Shown here: positions 34,112-43,435 of the stretch, piece after piece
Layout: each line of letters begins with the position of its first letter
Numbering within the stretch: position 1 is the first letter of the stretch
Translations under genes and position numbers: made by a program
Origin: Tissierellia bacterium
GTDB taxonomy: Bacteria; Bacillota; Clostridia; Tissierellales; Tissierellaceae
Assembly (NCBI GenBank): GCA_012735245.1
Contig: JAAYHU010000008.1
Span: 1-44,562 of the forward strand
DNA: 44,562 nucleotides
Direction of reading: 5' to 3'
The notes under the pieces: generated by a model
The model's database searches: none
Told to the model about the DNA's origin: nothing
Seen by the model: only the letters and a program-made list of their open reading frames with translations

Positions 34112-36214
34112 GTGAAGAGAGTATCAATTATAATGTTGGCTTCCATTATAGTCCTAAGTGGACTAACACCAAAGCTTGCCTATGGTGAAAATGGATATGA
34201 TAAGAAGCTAGAGGAATTAATTCTAATGGCAAAGGAATTATTCAACATTACAGATGAATATGATGAATTTAATTCCAGCCTAAGTTCCTATGATGGAAAA
34301 GCTCAGTTCTATTTACACTGGTCGGATTCAGAGGAGAGGCTAAACAATATCAGCATAAATATGGACATTGATGGAAATATTATATACTACAGCAGTTATC
34401 CTTCAACATATAAAGAACCGGATCAGAAACTACCAACTTACACTGAAAGTGAAGCAGAGAAAATTGCCATGGACTTTATATCAAAAATAGCAAAAGATGT
34501 TTCTAAATCTATTAAATTGTTGCCAAGGAAAGCACCCATGAATACTAGGGAGGAGAATTATTTCTTCGATTATATTAGGGTGGAAAACGGTATACCCTAT
34601 AGCCAAAATTCTGTTACTGTAAGTGTAAATAAATTTACAGGAGAAGTTACATCATATTATGCCAACTGGGAAAGGGACTTGGAGTTTCCAAAGCCTAAAG
34701 CCATTATTTCCCATGAAGAGGCAAAGGAGGCCTATATAAAAGATATTGGGTTAAAGCTCATATATAAAACTAATATGTATTTCCCTCTACCAATGGATGC
34801 TAACGAAGAATCTAATAATTATTTAGCTTATTCACCCCTTTATACCAATAGGGCCATAGATGCTTTTACAGGAGAAGTTACTCCTTTAGATATTTATCAT
34901 ATATATTTAGACAGAAAAGAAGCTGTAGCAATGGATGGAGAAGCTGCAGGACCTATTCTAACACCAGTTGAAAGAGAAGAAGTTGACAAATTAACAGACC
35001 TGTTTAATGAAAAAGAAATAGAGAAAATAGGAAGAGAAGTATTAAAAATCAGCCCTGAGTATGAACTAGATAGAAAAAATCTTTATACAAACTATAATAA
35101 TCCTGATGATTATATTTGGAGTTTACATTTCCGAAGGGAAATAGACACAGATAGGTATTCTTACATAGATATTGAATTAGACGCAAAAACAGGAGAATTA
35201 ATTAGTTTCTATAAGTCTTTACAATATGCTGAAGATGCAAAAGCTCAAATTGACAGGAAAAAGGCCCTAGAGCTAGCTAAGGAATACATTAAGGAAATTC
35301 AACCTGATAAGATTAATGATATAGAATTAATGGAAGATATATACGCCAAAGATAATCAATTGACCTATTATTTCCAATTCATTAGAAAGACTGATGGAAT
35401 CTATGTAGAAAATGACAGAATCTTTATAGGTGTAGATGGGGTAAATAAAGAAATATATTCTTATTCCTTAAGCTGGTATAAGGGAGAATTACCTGGTAGT
35501 GACAATATTATACCTCTAGATAAGGCATATGAAATATTATGGGATGGAATTGGGTTGGAATTAAATTATGTTAAGACCTATGATTATAGTAATCCAAACA
35601 AAGTAGAGGCAGAAATCAAATTAGTATATTCTTTAAACAAAGACAAACCAGCAATTATATCTGCAACAACTGGCCAGGTCTTAGATCATACAGGAAAACC
35701 CCATAAAGGAGTTAAAGAAATCAACTATATAGATATAGAAGACTCATATGCAAAGGATAAGATTGCAACCCTAGGAAAATATGGAGTTGGATTCTACCAA
35801 GAAGAGTTTAGGCCAAAGGATAAGATTAATCAAGGAGATTTCATCTACCTATTATGGCAGTCCTTGAACCCATACAGGCCGAATGATTTATCCTATGAAG
35901 AAATCTACAAGGAATTTATCTCTCAGGGGTATATGAAAGAAGAGGAGAAGGCCCCAGAAAAGGCTGTTACAAAGGAAGAAGCAATTAAATATATTATTAG
36001 AATAATGAAATTTGATAAAGTAGCAGAATTAGAAGGTATATATAAGGATATTTTCCTAGACAGCAATGATATTTCCGAAGGATTAAAGGGATACATTAAT
36101 ATTGCTTATGGATTAAAAATACTCTTAGGTGATGGTTCAGGATATATTAGGCCAAAATATGAACTTAAGAGAGAAGATGCAGCAAATATTATCTATAATT
36201 ATATGTTTAATTAG
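34112..36214 (+). CDS. Secreted YcdB/PepSY-like protein with C-terminal SLH domains
   Basis: The 700-residue protein has a signal peptide (about 1-25, cleavage probably after AYG). Two repeated regions (about 30-270 and 290-530) resemble YcdB/YcdC (DUF4901) and PepSY-type domains, with repeated YITxxxPDxxD-like patterns, AKTGELISFY, KFTGEVTSYY and DAFTGEVTPL. C-terminal S-layer homology repeats follow from about 545: EDSYAKDKIATLGKYGVGF with RPKDKINQGDFIYLLWQ, then a diverged one, then GYINIAYGLKILLGDG with RPKYELKREDAANII. SLH domains anchor proteins to cell-wall polymers, so this is a surface protein. The start is GTG after TTAGGGGGTC. Its function is unknown. PepSY/YcdB domains sometimes inhibit proteases. 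Confidence 0.85.
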   Translation: MKRVSIIMLASIIVLSGLTPKLAYGENGYDKKLEELILMAKELFNITDEYDEFNSSLSSYDGKAQFYLHWSDSEERLNNISINMDIDGNIIYYSSYPSTYKEPDQKLPTYTESEAEKIAMDFISKIAKDVSKSIKLLPRKAPMNTREENYFFDYIRVENGIPYSQNSVTVSVNKFTGEVTSYYANWERDLEFPKPKAIISHEEAKEAYIKDIGLKLIYKTNMYFPLPMDANEESNNYLAYSPLYTNRAIDAFTGEVTPLDIYHIYLDRKEAVAMDGEAAGPILTPVEREEVDKLTDLFNEKEIEKIGREVLKISPEYELDRKNLYTNYNNPDDYIWSLHFRREIDTDRYSYIDIELDAKTGELISFYKSLQYAEDAKAQIDRKKALELAKEYIKEIQPDKINDIELMEDIYAKDNQLTYYFQFIRKTDGIYVENDRIFIGVDGVNKEIYSYSLSWYKGELPGSDNIIPLDKAYEILWDGIGLELNYVKTYDYSNPNKVEAEIKLVYSLNKDKPAIISATTGQVLDHTGKPHKGVKEINYIDIEDSYAKDKIATLGKYGVGFYQEEFRPKDKINQGDFIYLLWQSLNPYRPNDLSYEEIYKEFISQGYMKEEEKAPEKAVTKEEAIKYIIRIMKFDKVAELEGIYKDIFLDSNDISEGLKGYINIAYGLKILLGDGSGYIRPKYELKREDAANIIYNYMFN

Positions 36215-36218
36215 GTCT

Positions 36219-36246
36219 AAAGGCCTCGAAGGGATTCGAGGCTTTT
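36219..36246 (+). terminator. Intrinsic terminator after the SLH protein gene
   Basis: GCCTCGAA (36223-36230) pairs perfectly with TTCGAGGC (36235-36242), with AAAG/TTTT extending the stem into a U tract. Confidence 0.85.
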
Positions 36247-36363
36247 AGCATGTATATATGGATATTTTCATTTATTATCTAAGTGTGGTAAAATGTAGCT
36301 TGTCAAATTAACATTAATCATTTTTGAGTCTTTTAAAATTAATTTAAATGAAAGGGAAGATAT

Positions 36364-38190
36364 ATGAAAACAAGAAGAGATGACATTAGAAATATAGCAA
36401 TAATTGCCCATGTGGACCATGGGAAGACTACTTTAGTCGATAGCCTTTTGAAGCAATCTGGAGTTTTTAGGGCCAATCAAGAAGTAGAAGAAAGGGTAAT
36501 GGACTCCGATGAAATAGAAAGGGAAAGGGGCATTACCATATTAGCTAAAAACACTGCCATTTATTATGACGGTGTAAAAATAAATATTATAGATACTCCA
36601 GGCCATGCCGATTTTGGAGGAGAAGTGGAACGGGTTCTTAAAATGGCCAATGGAGTAATCTTAGTTGTAGATGCCTTTGAGGGGCCAATGCCCCAAACAA
36701 AATTTGTACTAAAAAAAGCTTTTGAATTAGATTTACCAGTAATTATCTGTATCAACAAAATCGATAGGCCTGATGCAAGACCCAATGAAGTTATAGATGA
36801 GGTCTTAGATTTATTTATAGACTTAGGGGCCAGTGATAAGCATCTTGATAGTCCCTTTATTTTTACATCAGCAAAGAAAGGAACTGCAAGCCTAGATTAC
36901 AATGAAGAAGGGAAAAACATGGATCCTCTTTTCAAAGCCATAATAGATAATATCCCTGGACCAGAAGGGGATAAGGATGGGCCACTGCAAGTTCTTATTT
37001 CAACTATAGATTATAATGATTATGTAGGAAGAATAGGCATTGGAAAAGTGGAAAAAGGAAAGATTACAACTAATCAAGAGGCTGTAATAGTCAACATGGA
37101 AAATAAGGATAAATATGAAAAGGTGAAGATATCCAAACTATATGAATTTGAAGGTCTAAGCAGGAAGGAAATTGAATCTGCCACAGTAGGGAGTATTATT
37201 GCCATAACAGGTGTTGAAAACATTCATATAGGAGATACAATTTGCGATATCCATTGTCCTGAACCCTTACCCTTTGTAAAAATTTCTGAGCCTACTATTT
37301 CTATGACTTTTTCCGTAAATGATAGTCCCTTTGCAGGCAGAGAAGGGAAATATCTAACTAGCAGGCAAATAAGAAGCAGGCTATATAAGGAATTACAAAC
37401 TGATGTCAGTTTAAGGGTGGAAGAAACAGGCTCAACAGATGCTTTCAAGGTATCTGGTAGAGGAGAATTGCATTTATCAGTTTTAATAGAAAAAATGCGA
37501 AGGGAAGGATATGAATTTCAGGTTTCTAAGCCAGAAGTCATCTTTAAGGAAGAAGATGGTAAAAAACTTGAGCCTATGGAAAAAGTAACCATAGACTTAC
37601 CAAGTGAATATATGGGAGTAATTATAGAAAAACTAGGTCAAAGAAAGGGAGAACTTATAAGTATGACTGAGGCTAAGGGAGGTTATGCAAGGCTTGAGTT
37701 TACAATACCTGCCAGAGGACTTATAGGCTATAGGCAGGAGTTTATGACAGATACTAAGGGGCACGGAATACTGAACTCAGAGTTTGATGGATATGGTCCA
37801 TATAAGGGGGACATACCAAAACGGAAATTAGGCTCTATTATTTCCTATGAAACGGGATATACTACTACCTATGGTCTCCATTCTGCCCAGGAAAGAGGTA
37901 TCTTGTTCGTTGGACCTGGGGTTGAGGTTTATACTGGTATGGTAGTAGGAGCAAATCCCAAGGGCTTAGATATAGATGTAAATGTATGTAGGAAAAAACA
38001 ACAAACTAATATTAGGGCAGCCGGATCAGATGAGGCCTTAAGATTATCGCCTCCAAAGATAATGTCTTTAGAGGAAGCCTTAGAATTTATAGAAGATGAT
38101 GAGCTTATTGAAATAACTCCAACGAATATTAGGATTAGGAAGAAGATATTAGATAGTAATAAGAGGCTCAAATATAAGAAAAACAATTAG
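36364..38190 (+). CDS. typA: Translational GTPase TypA/BipA
   Basis: TypA/BipA is a ribosome-binding GTPase of the EF-G family involved in subunit assembly and stress growth. The 608-residue protein has G1 AHVDHGKTTLVD (about 15-26), switch I RERGITI, G3 DTPGHADFGGEVERV near 76-90, G4 NKIDRPDA near 130, beta-barrel and EF-G-like domains, and the C-terminal domain RGLIGYRQEFMTDTKG. Length is normal. The ATG follows AAAGGGAAG. It is likely cotranscribed with the cardiolipin synthase gene 17 bases on. Confidence 0.96.
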   Translation: MKTRRDDIRNIAIIAHVDHGKTTLVDSLLKQSGVFRANQEVEERVMDSDEIERERGITILAKNTAIYYDGVKINIIDTPGHADFGGEVERVLKMANGVILVVDAFEGPMPQTKFVLKKAFELDLPVIICINKIDRPDARPNEVIDEVLDLFIDLGASDKHLDSPFIFTSAKKGTASLDYNEEGKNMDPLFKAIIDNIPGPEGDKDGPLQVLISTIDYNDYVGRIGIGKVEKGKITTNQEAVIVNMENKDKYEKVKISKLYEFEGLSRKEIESATVGSIIAITGVENIHIGDTICDIHCPEPLPFVKISEPTISMTFSVNDSPFAGREGKYLTSRQIRSRLYKELQTDVSLRVEETGSTDAFKVSGRGELHLSVLIEKMRREGYEFQVSKPEVIFKEEDGKKLEPMEKVTIDLPSEYMGVIIEKLGQRKGELISMTEAKGGYARLEFTIPARGLIGYRQEFMTDTKGHGILNSEFDGYGPYKGDIPKRKLGSIISYETGYTTTYGLHSAQERGILFVGPGVEVYTGMVVGANPKGLDIDVNVCRKKQQTNIRAAGSDEALRLSPPKIMSLEEALEFIEDDELIEITPTNIRIRKKILDSNKRLKYKKNN

Positions 38191-38207
38191 GTTTTTAGGG
38201 GGAAAAG

Positions 38208-39659
38208 ATGGAGATTATCATAAGTATATTAAGCTGGATATTTAGAAATATATTATGGATAAATATTTTACTGGCTATCTTGCTTGTATTTTTTGAAAGA
38301 AGAAATCCAACTACTACCTGGCTATGGATTATGGTATTAACCTTTTTGCCAGGTATTGGCTTTCTTTTGTATTTATTCATAGGTCAGGATTTAAGTAAGA
38401 AAAAGATTTTTCAATTAAAGGAAGTAGAGGACCATTGTTTTAGGGATATAGCTGGATTTCAAGGAGAACAGATGAAAAGGGATGAATATACTTATAAGGA
38501 TCCAAATTATACCAAGTATGAAGATTTAATCACCATGAATTTAATCAGCGCAGAGTCCTTTTTCACCCAAGACAATAATATAGAATTGTATTTTGACGGA
38601 GAAGAAAAATTTAAGAGTTTAATGAAAAGCATAAGAGAAGCAAAAGAATTTGTTTATTTACAATACTATATTTTTAAATCCGATGGATTAGGGAAAAAGA
38701 TTATTGACCTCCTTTGTGAAAAGGCAAGGGAAGGAGTAGAAGTAAAGCTCTTAGTAGACGGCATGGGAGCTAGGAAATTTTCAAGAAAATATATTAAAAA
38801 GCTTAAGGATTCCGGCGCAGAAGTAGCCATATTTTTTCCAGCCTTTATACCTTATTTAAGCCTAAGAATAAATTACAGGAATCATAGAAAAATCTGCATC
38901 ATAGATGGAAAAGAAGGCTTCATAGGTGGATTTAATGTGGGAGATGAGTATATAGGATTATCAAAGAAATTTGGCTACTGGCGGGATACCCATATAAAAA
39001 TCACGGGCTCGGCAGTATCATCATTGCAATGGCGGTTTAACCTAGATTGGAGATTTGCCACAGGGTCTGAAATAACCAGATGTCAAACTTATCTATCGGA
39101 TGAAACAGGTAACACTGGAGTACAGGTAGTATCTTCCGGGCCAGATTCAAAATGGGCCAGTGTAAAAGATGCTTATCTTAAAATGATTTCCAATGCCAAG
39201 GAAAAGATCTATATAGAAACTCCGTATTTCATACCAGATGACAGCATATTTGATGCCTTAAGGATTGCAGGATTATCGGGCTTAGATGTAAGGATTATGA
39301 TGCCTTGTAAACCAGACCATCCCTTTGTCTATTGGGCCAGCATGAGCTATATAGGAGAACTCTTAGAAGCAGGAGTTAAATTCTATACTTACGAAAAAGG
39401 CTTTCTCCATTCAAAGGTAGTTCTTATGGATGATTTTGTCTCATCGGTAGGTACAGCAAACCTAGACATAAGAAGCTTTAAATTGAATTTTGAAGTAAAT
39501 GCCTTTATTTATGATGAAACCATAAACTTAAAATTAACCGATAGATTTTTAAATGATTTAAAAAATTGTAAAGAAATTACATTGGAGGAATATAGTAAAA
39601 GGAGCAAAATAGTAAGGATTAAGGAATCCTTTTCAAGACTTCTATCTCCTATTCTTTAA
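38208..39659 (+). CDS. cls: Cardiolipin synthase
   Basis: Cls condenses phosphatidylglycerol molecules to cardiolipin at the membrane. The 483-residue protein has two N-terminal membrane helices (about 5-28 and 38-58), the PLD N-terminal region, and two HKD motifs: HRKICIIDGKEGFIGGFNVG near 226 and HSKVVLMDDFVSSVGTANLD near 401. ATG follows AGGGGGAAAAG. It directly follows typA, and a lipoprotein gene comes next. Confidence 0.94.
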   Translation: MEIIISILSWIFRNILWINILLAILLVFFERRNPTTTWLWIMVLTFLPGIGFLLYLFIGQDLSKKKIFQLKEVEDHCFRDIAGFQGEQMKRDEYTYKDPNYTKYEDLITMNLISAESFFTQDNNIELYFDGEEKFKSLMKSIREAKEFVYLQYYIFKSDGLGKKIIDLLCEKAREGVEVKLLVDGMGARKFSRKYIKKLKDSGAEVAIFFPAFIPYLSLRINYRNHRKICIIDGKEGFIGGFNVGDEYIGLSKKFGYWRDTHIKITGSAVSSLQWRFNLDWRFATGSEITRCQTYLSDETGNTGVQVVSSGPDSKWASVKDAYLKMISNAKEKIYIETPYFIPDDSIFDALRIAGLSGLDVRIMMPCKPDHPFVYWASMSYIGELLEAGVKFYTYEKGFLHSKVVLMDDFVSSVGTANLDIRSFKLNFEVNAFIYDETINLKLTDRFLNDLKNCKEITLEEYSKRSKIVRIKESFSRLLSPIL

Positions 39660-39670
39660 TAATTAAATGA

Positions 39671-39698
39671 CCTCTGGAAATAATAATCTAGAGGTGAT
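39671..39698 (+). promoter_or_regulatory. Hairpin that overlaps a ribosome site upstream of the lipoprotein gene
   Basis: CCTCTGGA (39671-39678) can pair with TCTAGAGG (39687-39694) with one G-U pair. The right arm contains the start of GAGGTGAT (39691-39698), the ribosome site of the lipoprotein gene starting at TTG 39703. There is no U tract, so this may modulate translation rather than terminate. Confidence 0.45.
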
Positions 39699-39702
39699 TC
39701 AT

Positions 39703-40614
39703 TTGAGAAAAATTGATTTATATATATTAGTCATATTTATTCTTTTTTTATTGGCAGGCTGTAGAAGCAGAAACAGTCAAGAGGTAAAGTTGGAAAAAAA
39801 GGAAATGGCTCCACCTACACTTGTCAGTGTGGCTAGAAATATACAAGAGATATTGACTACAGCTGAAGAAGTTGAAAAACTAATAGATGGAACTTACCTG
39901 GAGGAAAAGAGTTTAAGGGAAGAAGGGCAAAAATCAGATCAAAGCAGATCTAGTTCTGAAAAAACCAGTTCCCAAGGTAGTTCAGGGGAAGGGCAAGGAG
40001 GAAATCAAAATCAGGAAACCAATCAGGGAAATGAAAACAAACCAAAGAGTCTAGAAGAAAAGAATAAGGAGGAAGAAGAAAAAAGGCAGGAAAAAATAAT
40101 CCAGAACTGGCAATCCATGTCTAAGAAAATCAAAAGTGTACACGAGGATTGGAACTCCTATGAAACTGAGGAAAAGAAGGGTAGTATAAGCCTAGAGAAA
40201 ATTGACCAGTTTAGGAATAGCATCAATAATCTAACTAAATCCATAGAAGAAAAGGATGTAATGAAAGTTTATGAATATGGAAGCCAAAGCTTTTTAAACC
40301 TTAGTCCCATGTTTGACTTGTATAAGGATGACCTAGGTGGAGAAGTCAATAAAATAAAGCACGGAGTCTATCTTGCCTATTTGAGATTTGTTGAAGATAG
40401 GATATTGCAGGGGACTAATATCTTAAAGCAATTAGAAAATAGTATCAATAATATAAAGTTGAAGATAGGAGAAGATAAGGATAAAATAAAGATAGTAGAC
40501 AAAATAAATGCTGCCATTGAAGATATGGAAAAGGCAATGAAGGAAGACAGCTTAAAGCTTATTAGAATTAAGAGGGATATAATCATAGACAATTTAATGG
40601 ACTTAGAGAAATAA
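39703..40614 (+). CDS. Lipoprotein of unknown function
   Basis: The 303-residue protein begins with a lipoprotein signal peptide ending in the lipobox LLAGC (Cys about residue 20). A low-complexity linker rich in Ser, Gln, Asn, Gly and Glu (about 75-125) precedes charged helical regions that resemble coiled coil (about 130-300). TTG at 39703 is the preferred start because GAGGTGAT lies five bases before it. An in-frame ATG at 39667 lacks a ribosome site and would put twelve residues in front of the signal peptide. It may be tethered to the outer face of the membrane. I do not recognise a domain. It lies between cls and a class IV aminotransferase gene, 12 bases before the latter. Confidence 0.75.
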   Translation: MRKIDLYILVIFILFLLAGCRSRNSQEVKLEKKEMAPPTLVSVARNIQEILTTAEEVEKLIDGTYLEEKSLREEGQKSDQSRSSSEKTSSQGSSGEGQGGNQNQETNQGNENKPKSLEEKNKEEEEKRQEKIIQNWQSMSKKIKSVHEDWNSYETEEKKGSISLEKIDQFRNSINNLTKSIEEKDVMKVYEYGSQSFLNLSPMFDLYKDDLGGEVNKIKHGVYLAYLRFVEDRILQGTNILKQLENSINNIKLKIGEDKDKIKIVDKINAAIEDMEKAMKEDSLKLIRIKRDIIIDNLMDLEK

Positions 40615-40626
40615 GGGGGAAGTAAA

Positions 40627-41469
40627 ATGAAAAAAGAAGCTATTAAGGAATACTTAATTGTCAATGGAGAAATCCATAGAACAGGGGAAACAGATATATT
40701 CGAAAAAATAGAAAAGCCACCTATCTATGAAGTAATAAGGGTAATTGATGGGGTCCCATTATTTTTTGAGGACCATTTAAATAGGATGTTTGATTCTGCA
40801 AAATTAATAGATTTCCAAATACCAAGGTCTGAAAAGGAAATTAGGAGGGATATCAAGACCTTAATATTGAAGAACGAGATAGATAAACTAAATGTAAAGC
40901 TCCTTGCTGCAGATATTGATAAAATAGGGAAGGTATTTTTAGTATATAATATTGAAAGTTTCTATCCTCCAAGGGAGTATTATACAAATGGAATACATAC
41001 TACCCTGTTTTATTATGAAAGGGACAACCCCAATGCAAAAGTCCTGGTTACATCATTTAAAGAAGACGTAGCCAAGGTCTTAAAGGAAAAGGATGCCTTT
41101 GAAGCATTGTTGGTAAGCAAGGCTGGATACATACCAGAGGGTAGCCGGTCTAATATGTTCTTTGTTAAAGGAGATAAGGTTTATACTGCAAAGGCTTCAG
41201 AAGTATTATTGGGAATTACAAGAAAATACATCTTTAATGTATGTGAGAAATTGAATATAAAGATTGTAGAAGAAAGTATCCATGTTGATGATTTAGACAA
41301 ATTAGATGGGGCCTTTATGTCAGGAACATCAGTAAATGTGCTACCTATCTCCTCTATAGATGATATTAAACTAAATTCTGTAGACAATAGAATAATAAAG
41401 GAAATAAATAGGGCATATATGGAGGAAGTGAATAGGTATATAGAAAGGAACAAAGGAGAGTGGAGATAA
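40627..41469 (+). CDS. Class IV aminotransferase (branched-chain-aminotransferase / aminodeoxychorismate-lyase-like)
   Basis: Class IV PLP enzymes include branched-chain aminotransferase, D-amino acid aminotransferase and aminodeoxychorismate lyase. The 280-residue protein has the opening FEDHLNRMFDSAKLI near 47-61, the probable PLP lysine Lys145 (LVTSFKEDVAK), EALLVSKAGYIPEGSRSNMF, with the PEGSRSN segment binding cofactor, and LGITRKYIF plus SGTSVNVLPIS at the C-terminus. The ATG follows AAGGGGGAAG. It is 12 bases after the lipoprotein gene. Substrate specificity is unresolved. Branched-chain 2-oxoacid metabolism elsewhere in the window makes BCAT activity plausible but not proven. Confidence 0.82.
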   Translation: MKKEAIKEYLIVNGEIHRTGETDIFEKIEKPPIYEVIRVIDGVPLFFEDHLNRMFDSAKLIDFQIPRSEKEIRRDIKTLILKNEIDKLNVKLLAADIDKIGKVFLVYNIESFYPPREYYTNGIHTTLFYYERDNPNAKVLVTSFKEDVAKVLKEKDAFEALLVSKAGYIPEGSRSNMFFVKGDKVYTAKASEVLLGITRKYIFNVCEKLNIKIVEESIHVDDLDKLDGAFMSGTSVNVLPISSIDDIKLNSVDNRIIKEINRAYMEEVNRYIERNKGEWR

Positions 41470-41470
41470 A

Positions 41471-41500
41471 AAATATCAGTAGGGAAACCTACTGATATTT
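41471..41500. terminator. Bidirectional terminator between the aminotransferase gene and pepT
   Basis: A perfect 13-bp stem (41471-41483 with 41488-41500, loop GAAA) flanked by A-rich and T-rich sequence lies between the two convergent stop codons. Confidence 0.88.
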
Positions 41501-42723
41501 TATATTTCTTGTACTAGTTCAATTATCTTTAAAATTGTTGCAACTGCCTTTTCCATGGCAAATATTGGAATATATTCAAATTTGCCATGGAAATTATGTC
41601 CCCCAGTAAATATATTTGGACAGGGTAGCCCCATATATGAAAGTCTGGCCCCATCGGTTCCACCTCTGATGGGTTTAATTAAAGGCTCAATCCCTAGACT
41701 CTCCATGGCCTTCTTAGCCAGGTCTATAATATACATAACAGGTTCAATTTTTTCCTTCATATTATAGTAAGTATCTTTAAGCTCAAGACTTACAATATCC
41801 CCATACTTATAATTTATAAAGTCCACTGCCCTTTTTAAGGTTTCCTTCTTAGATTTAAACTTTTCTATTGAATGGTCTCTGATTATATAAACCATATCAG
41901 TTTTTTCCACAGTACCATTAAAGCTTACTATATGATAAAAGCCTTCATAGTTTTCCGTATACTCAGGTCTTTCATTTACAGGAAGCAAATCGTTTAATTC
42001 TCCAGCTACTAAAATAGAATTTATCATTTTATTTTTTGCAGTGCCAGGATGGACATTTCTACCTTGAATACTGATCTTAGCAGTAGCAGCATTAAAGTTT
42101 TCGTATTCTAACTCTCCAATGGGGCCACCATCTACAGTATAAGCAAAATCTGCTCCAAACTTTTCAACATCAAAATGGTCAGCACCCCTGCCAATTTCTT
42201 CATCTGGTGTAAAGCCTATTTTTACAGTACCATGTGGTATGTGGGGATTATTAATAAGATATTCTACAGCAGTAACTATTTCTGCAATTCCAGCCTTATT
42301 ATCTGCCCCTAAAAGGGTTGTACCATCTGAGGTAATTAGGTCTTTTCCCACGTAATTCTTTAATTCTGGGAAATCCTTAACCCTCATTACAATGTTTTTC
42401 TCAGGGTTTAATACAATATCCTTACCATCATAGTTAGTTATGATTTTAGGCTTTATATCCTTACCCGACATATCAGGGCTAGTATCCATATGGGCTATAA
42501 ATCCGACTGTAGGCACTTCTTCTTCAATATTAGAAGGTAAAGTAGCCATAACATATCCATATTCATCTATAGTCACATCTGACAATCCAATTTCTTTTAA
42601 ATCATTATACAGGATTTTTGCAAATTCCAGTTGGCTAGCAGTACTAGGCACTGAAGTAGAACTTTCATCTGAAGTGGTATCATATTTAACATAATTTAAA
42701 AACCTATTTACAAGCTTCTCCAT
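41500..42723 (-). CDS. pepT: Peptidase T (tripeptidase)
   Basis: PepT removes the N-terminal residue of tripeptides and suits a proteolytic, amino-acid-fermenting lifestyle. The 407-residue M20B metallopeptidase contains the zinc-ligand motifs [12 protein letters not shown] near 76-87, LGADNKAG near 138-145, and [14 protein letters not shown] near 172-185 with Glu-Glu, [11 protein letters not shown], and a C-terminal [14 protein letters not shown]. The minus-strand ATG follows GGAGGGATAAA. Upstream on that strand are two TATAAT-like elements repeated ten bases apart (about 42752 and 42762). Confidence 0.95.
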   Translation of the reverse strand: MEKLVNRFLNYVKYDTTSDESSTSVPSTASQLEFAKILYNDLKEIGLSDVTIDEYGYVMATLPSNIEEEVPTVGFIAHMDTSPDMSGKDIKPKIITNYDGKDIVLNPEKNIVMRVKDFPELKNYVGKDLITSDGTTLLGADNKAGIAEIVTAVEYLINNPHIPHGTVKIGFTPDEEIGRGADHFDVEKFGADFAYTVDGGPIGELEYENFNAATAKISIQGRNVHPGTAKNKMINSILVAGELNDLLPVNERPEYTENYEGFYHIVSFNGTVEKTDMVYIIRDHSIEKFKSKKETLKRAVDFINYKYGDIVSLELKDTYYNMKEKIEPVMYIIDLAKKAMESLGIEPLIKPIRGGTDGARLSYMGLPCPNIFTGGHNFHGKFEYIPIFAMEKAVATILKIIELVQEI

Positions 42724-42787
42724 TTTATCCCTCCATAATCATTTTAACAATATTATACAATATTATACGAAGAAAAAAGAAGAATAC

Positions 42788-42794
42788 TGTCGAA
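42788..42794 (+). promoter_or_regulatory. Candidate Spo0A box upstream of the spo0E-like gene
   Basis: TGTCGAA matches the 7-bp Spo0A-box consensus exactly. It is in the intergenic region between divergent pepT and the spo0E-like gene, about 42 bases upstream of a TATAAT at 42836-42841 pointing toward spo0E. A single 7-mer match is weak alone, but the neighbouring gene makes it interesting. Confidence 0.4.
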
Positions 42795-42967
42795 AGATTT
42801 TTAAATTTTTAGTACAATTCCCTGCAGAAAAATGTTATAATCTTTTCTATGAATAAAAACTTCAAAGTGGATAATTTAGTTTTTTTAAAAATATGTGGGG
42901 TATATAAATAATAAACAAGGGGATCTTAGATGGTAATGAGGACGTAAGCAAAAGCGAGGTAAGAGGA

Positions 42968-43153
42968 ATGGAGAAGAACGATAAAACAAATAAAAAACAA
43001 AACACCTTAAGACAATTAAGGGAAGAGATTAGTCGAAAACAAGAGGAATTAAATAGAATCGTCTTAGAAGGTAATGATAAAGAACAGATTCTAAGGTTTA
43101 GCCAAGAGTTAGATGTTTTAATTAGCAAATACCTATCTATTAAACCGGGATAA
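42968..43153 (+). CDS. Spo0E-like aspartyl-phosphate phosphatase
   Basis: Spo0E proteins dephosphorylate Spo0A-P and delay entry into sporulation. The 61-residue protein forms a helical hairpin with the family pattern LREEISRKQEELNRIVLEG followed by SQELDVLISKY, in which the SQELD motif (about 45-49) is diagnostic. The ATG follows GAGGTAAGAGGA. It stands alone between pepT and a terminator. Its presence suggests a sporulating host. Length is typical. Confidence 0.88.
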   Translation: MEKNDKTNKKQNTLRQLREEISRKQEELNRIVLEGNDKEQILRFSQELDVLISKYLSIKPG

Positions 43154-43182
43154 AAAATAGCAGATAGCTCTGCTATTTTTTG
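43152..43182 (+). terminator. Intrinsic terminator after the spo0E-like gene
   Basis: A 13-bp A/T-flanked stem, AAAAAATAGCAGA (43152-43164) with TCTGCTATTTTTT (43169-43181), loop TAGC, begins at the stop codon. Confidence 0.88.
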
Positions 43183-43203
43183 TTAATTAAACTTAACAAA
43201 ATT

Positions 43204-43302
43204 TTACAAAAATAGGGGTAGGCCAATTAATATAACTATGAGAGCAAGTACAATAGCAATTATCCAATATAAGGTTTTTCTTTTAATAAAGAATAATCTC
43301 AC
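43204..43302 (-). CDS. Possible 32-residue single-pass membrane peptide
   Basis: On the minus strand a GTG start (complement of 43300-43302), preceded by AAGGAG ten bases upstream, opens a 32-codon frame: MRLFFIKRKTLYW then a hydrophobic run IIAIVLALIVILIGLPLFL and TAA. A basic N-terminus plus one membrane helix is typical of small membrane proteins, or of the first exported segment of a lost larger gene. Nothing else supports it, so it may be spurious. Confidence 0.35.
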   Translation of the reverse strand: MRLFFIKRKTLYWIIAIVLALIVILIGLPLFL

Positions 43303-43404
43303 AATTCTTCAACTCCTTAATATGGTGGTATTATAATCTATTTGAAAAAGATAAAATATATACCAAAATTTTTTATTTAATGTTAATTTATTTAAAAAAT
43401 GGTG

Positions 43405-43410
43405 TATAAT
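43405..43410 (+). promoter_or_regulatory. Probable -10 element for the second degV gene
   Basis: TATAAT at 43405-43410 lies about 26 bases before the ATG at 43436. A weak TTAATT (43383-43388) sits 16 bases upstream as a possible -35. Confidence 0.35.
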
Positions 43411-43435
43411 AATAGGAAAAAAGGAGGTATTGGAG

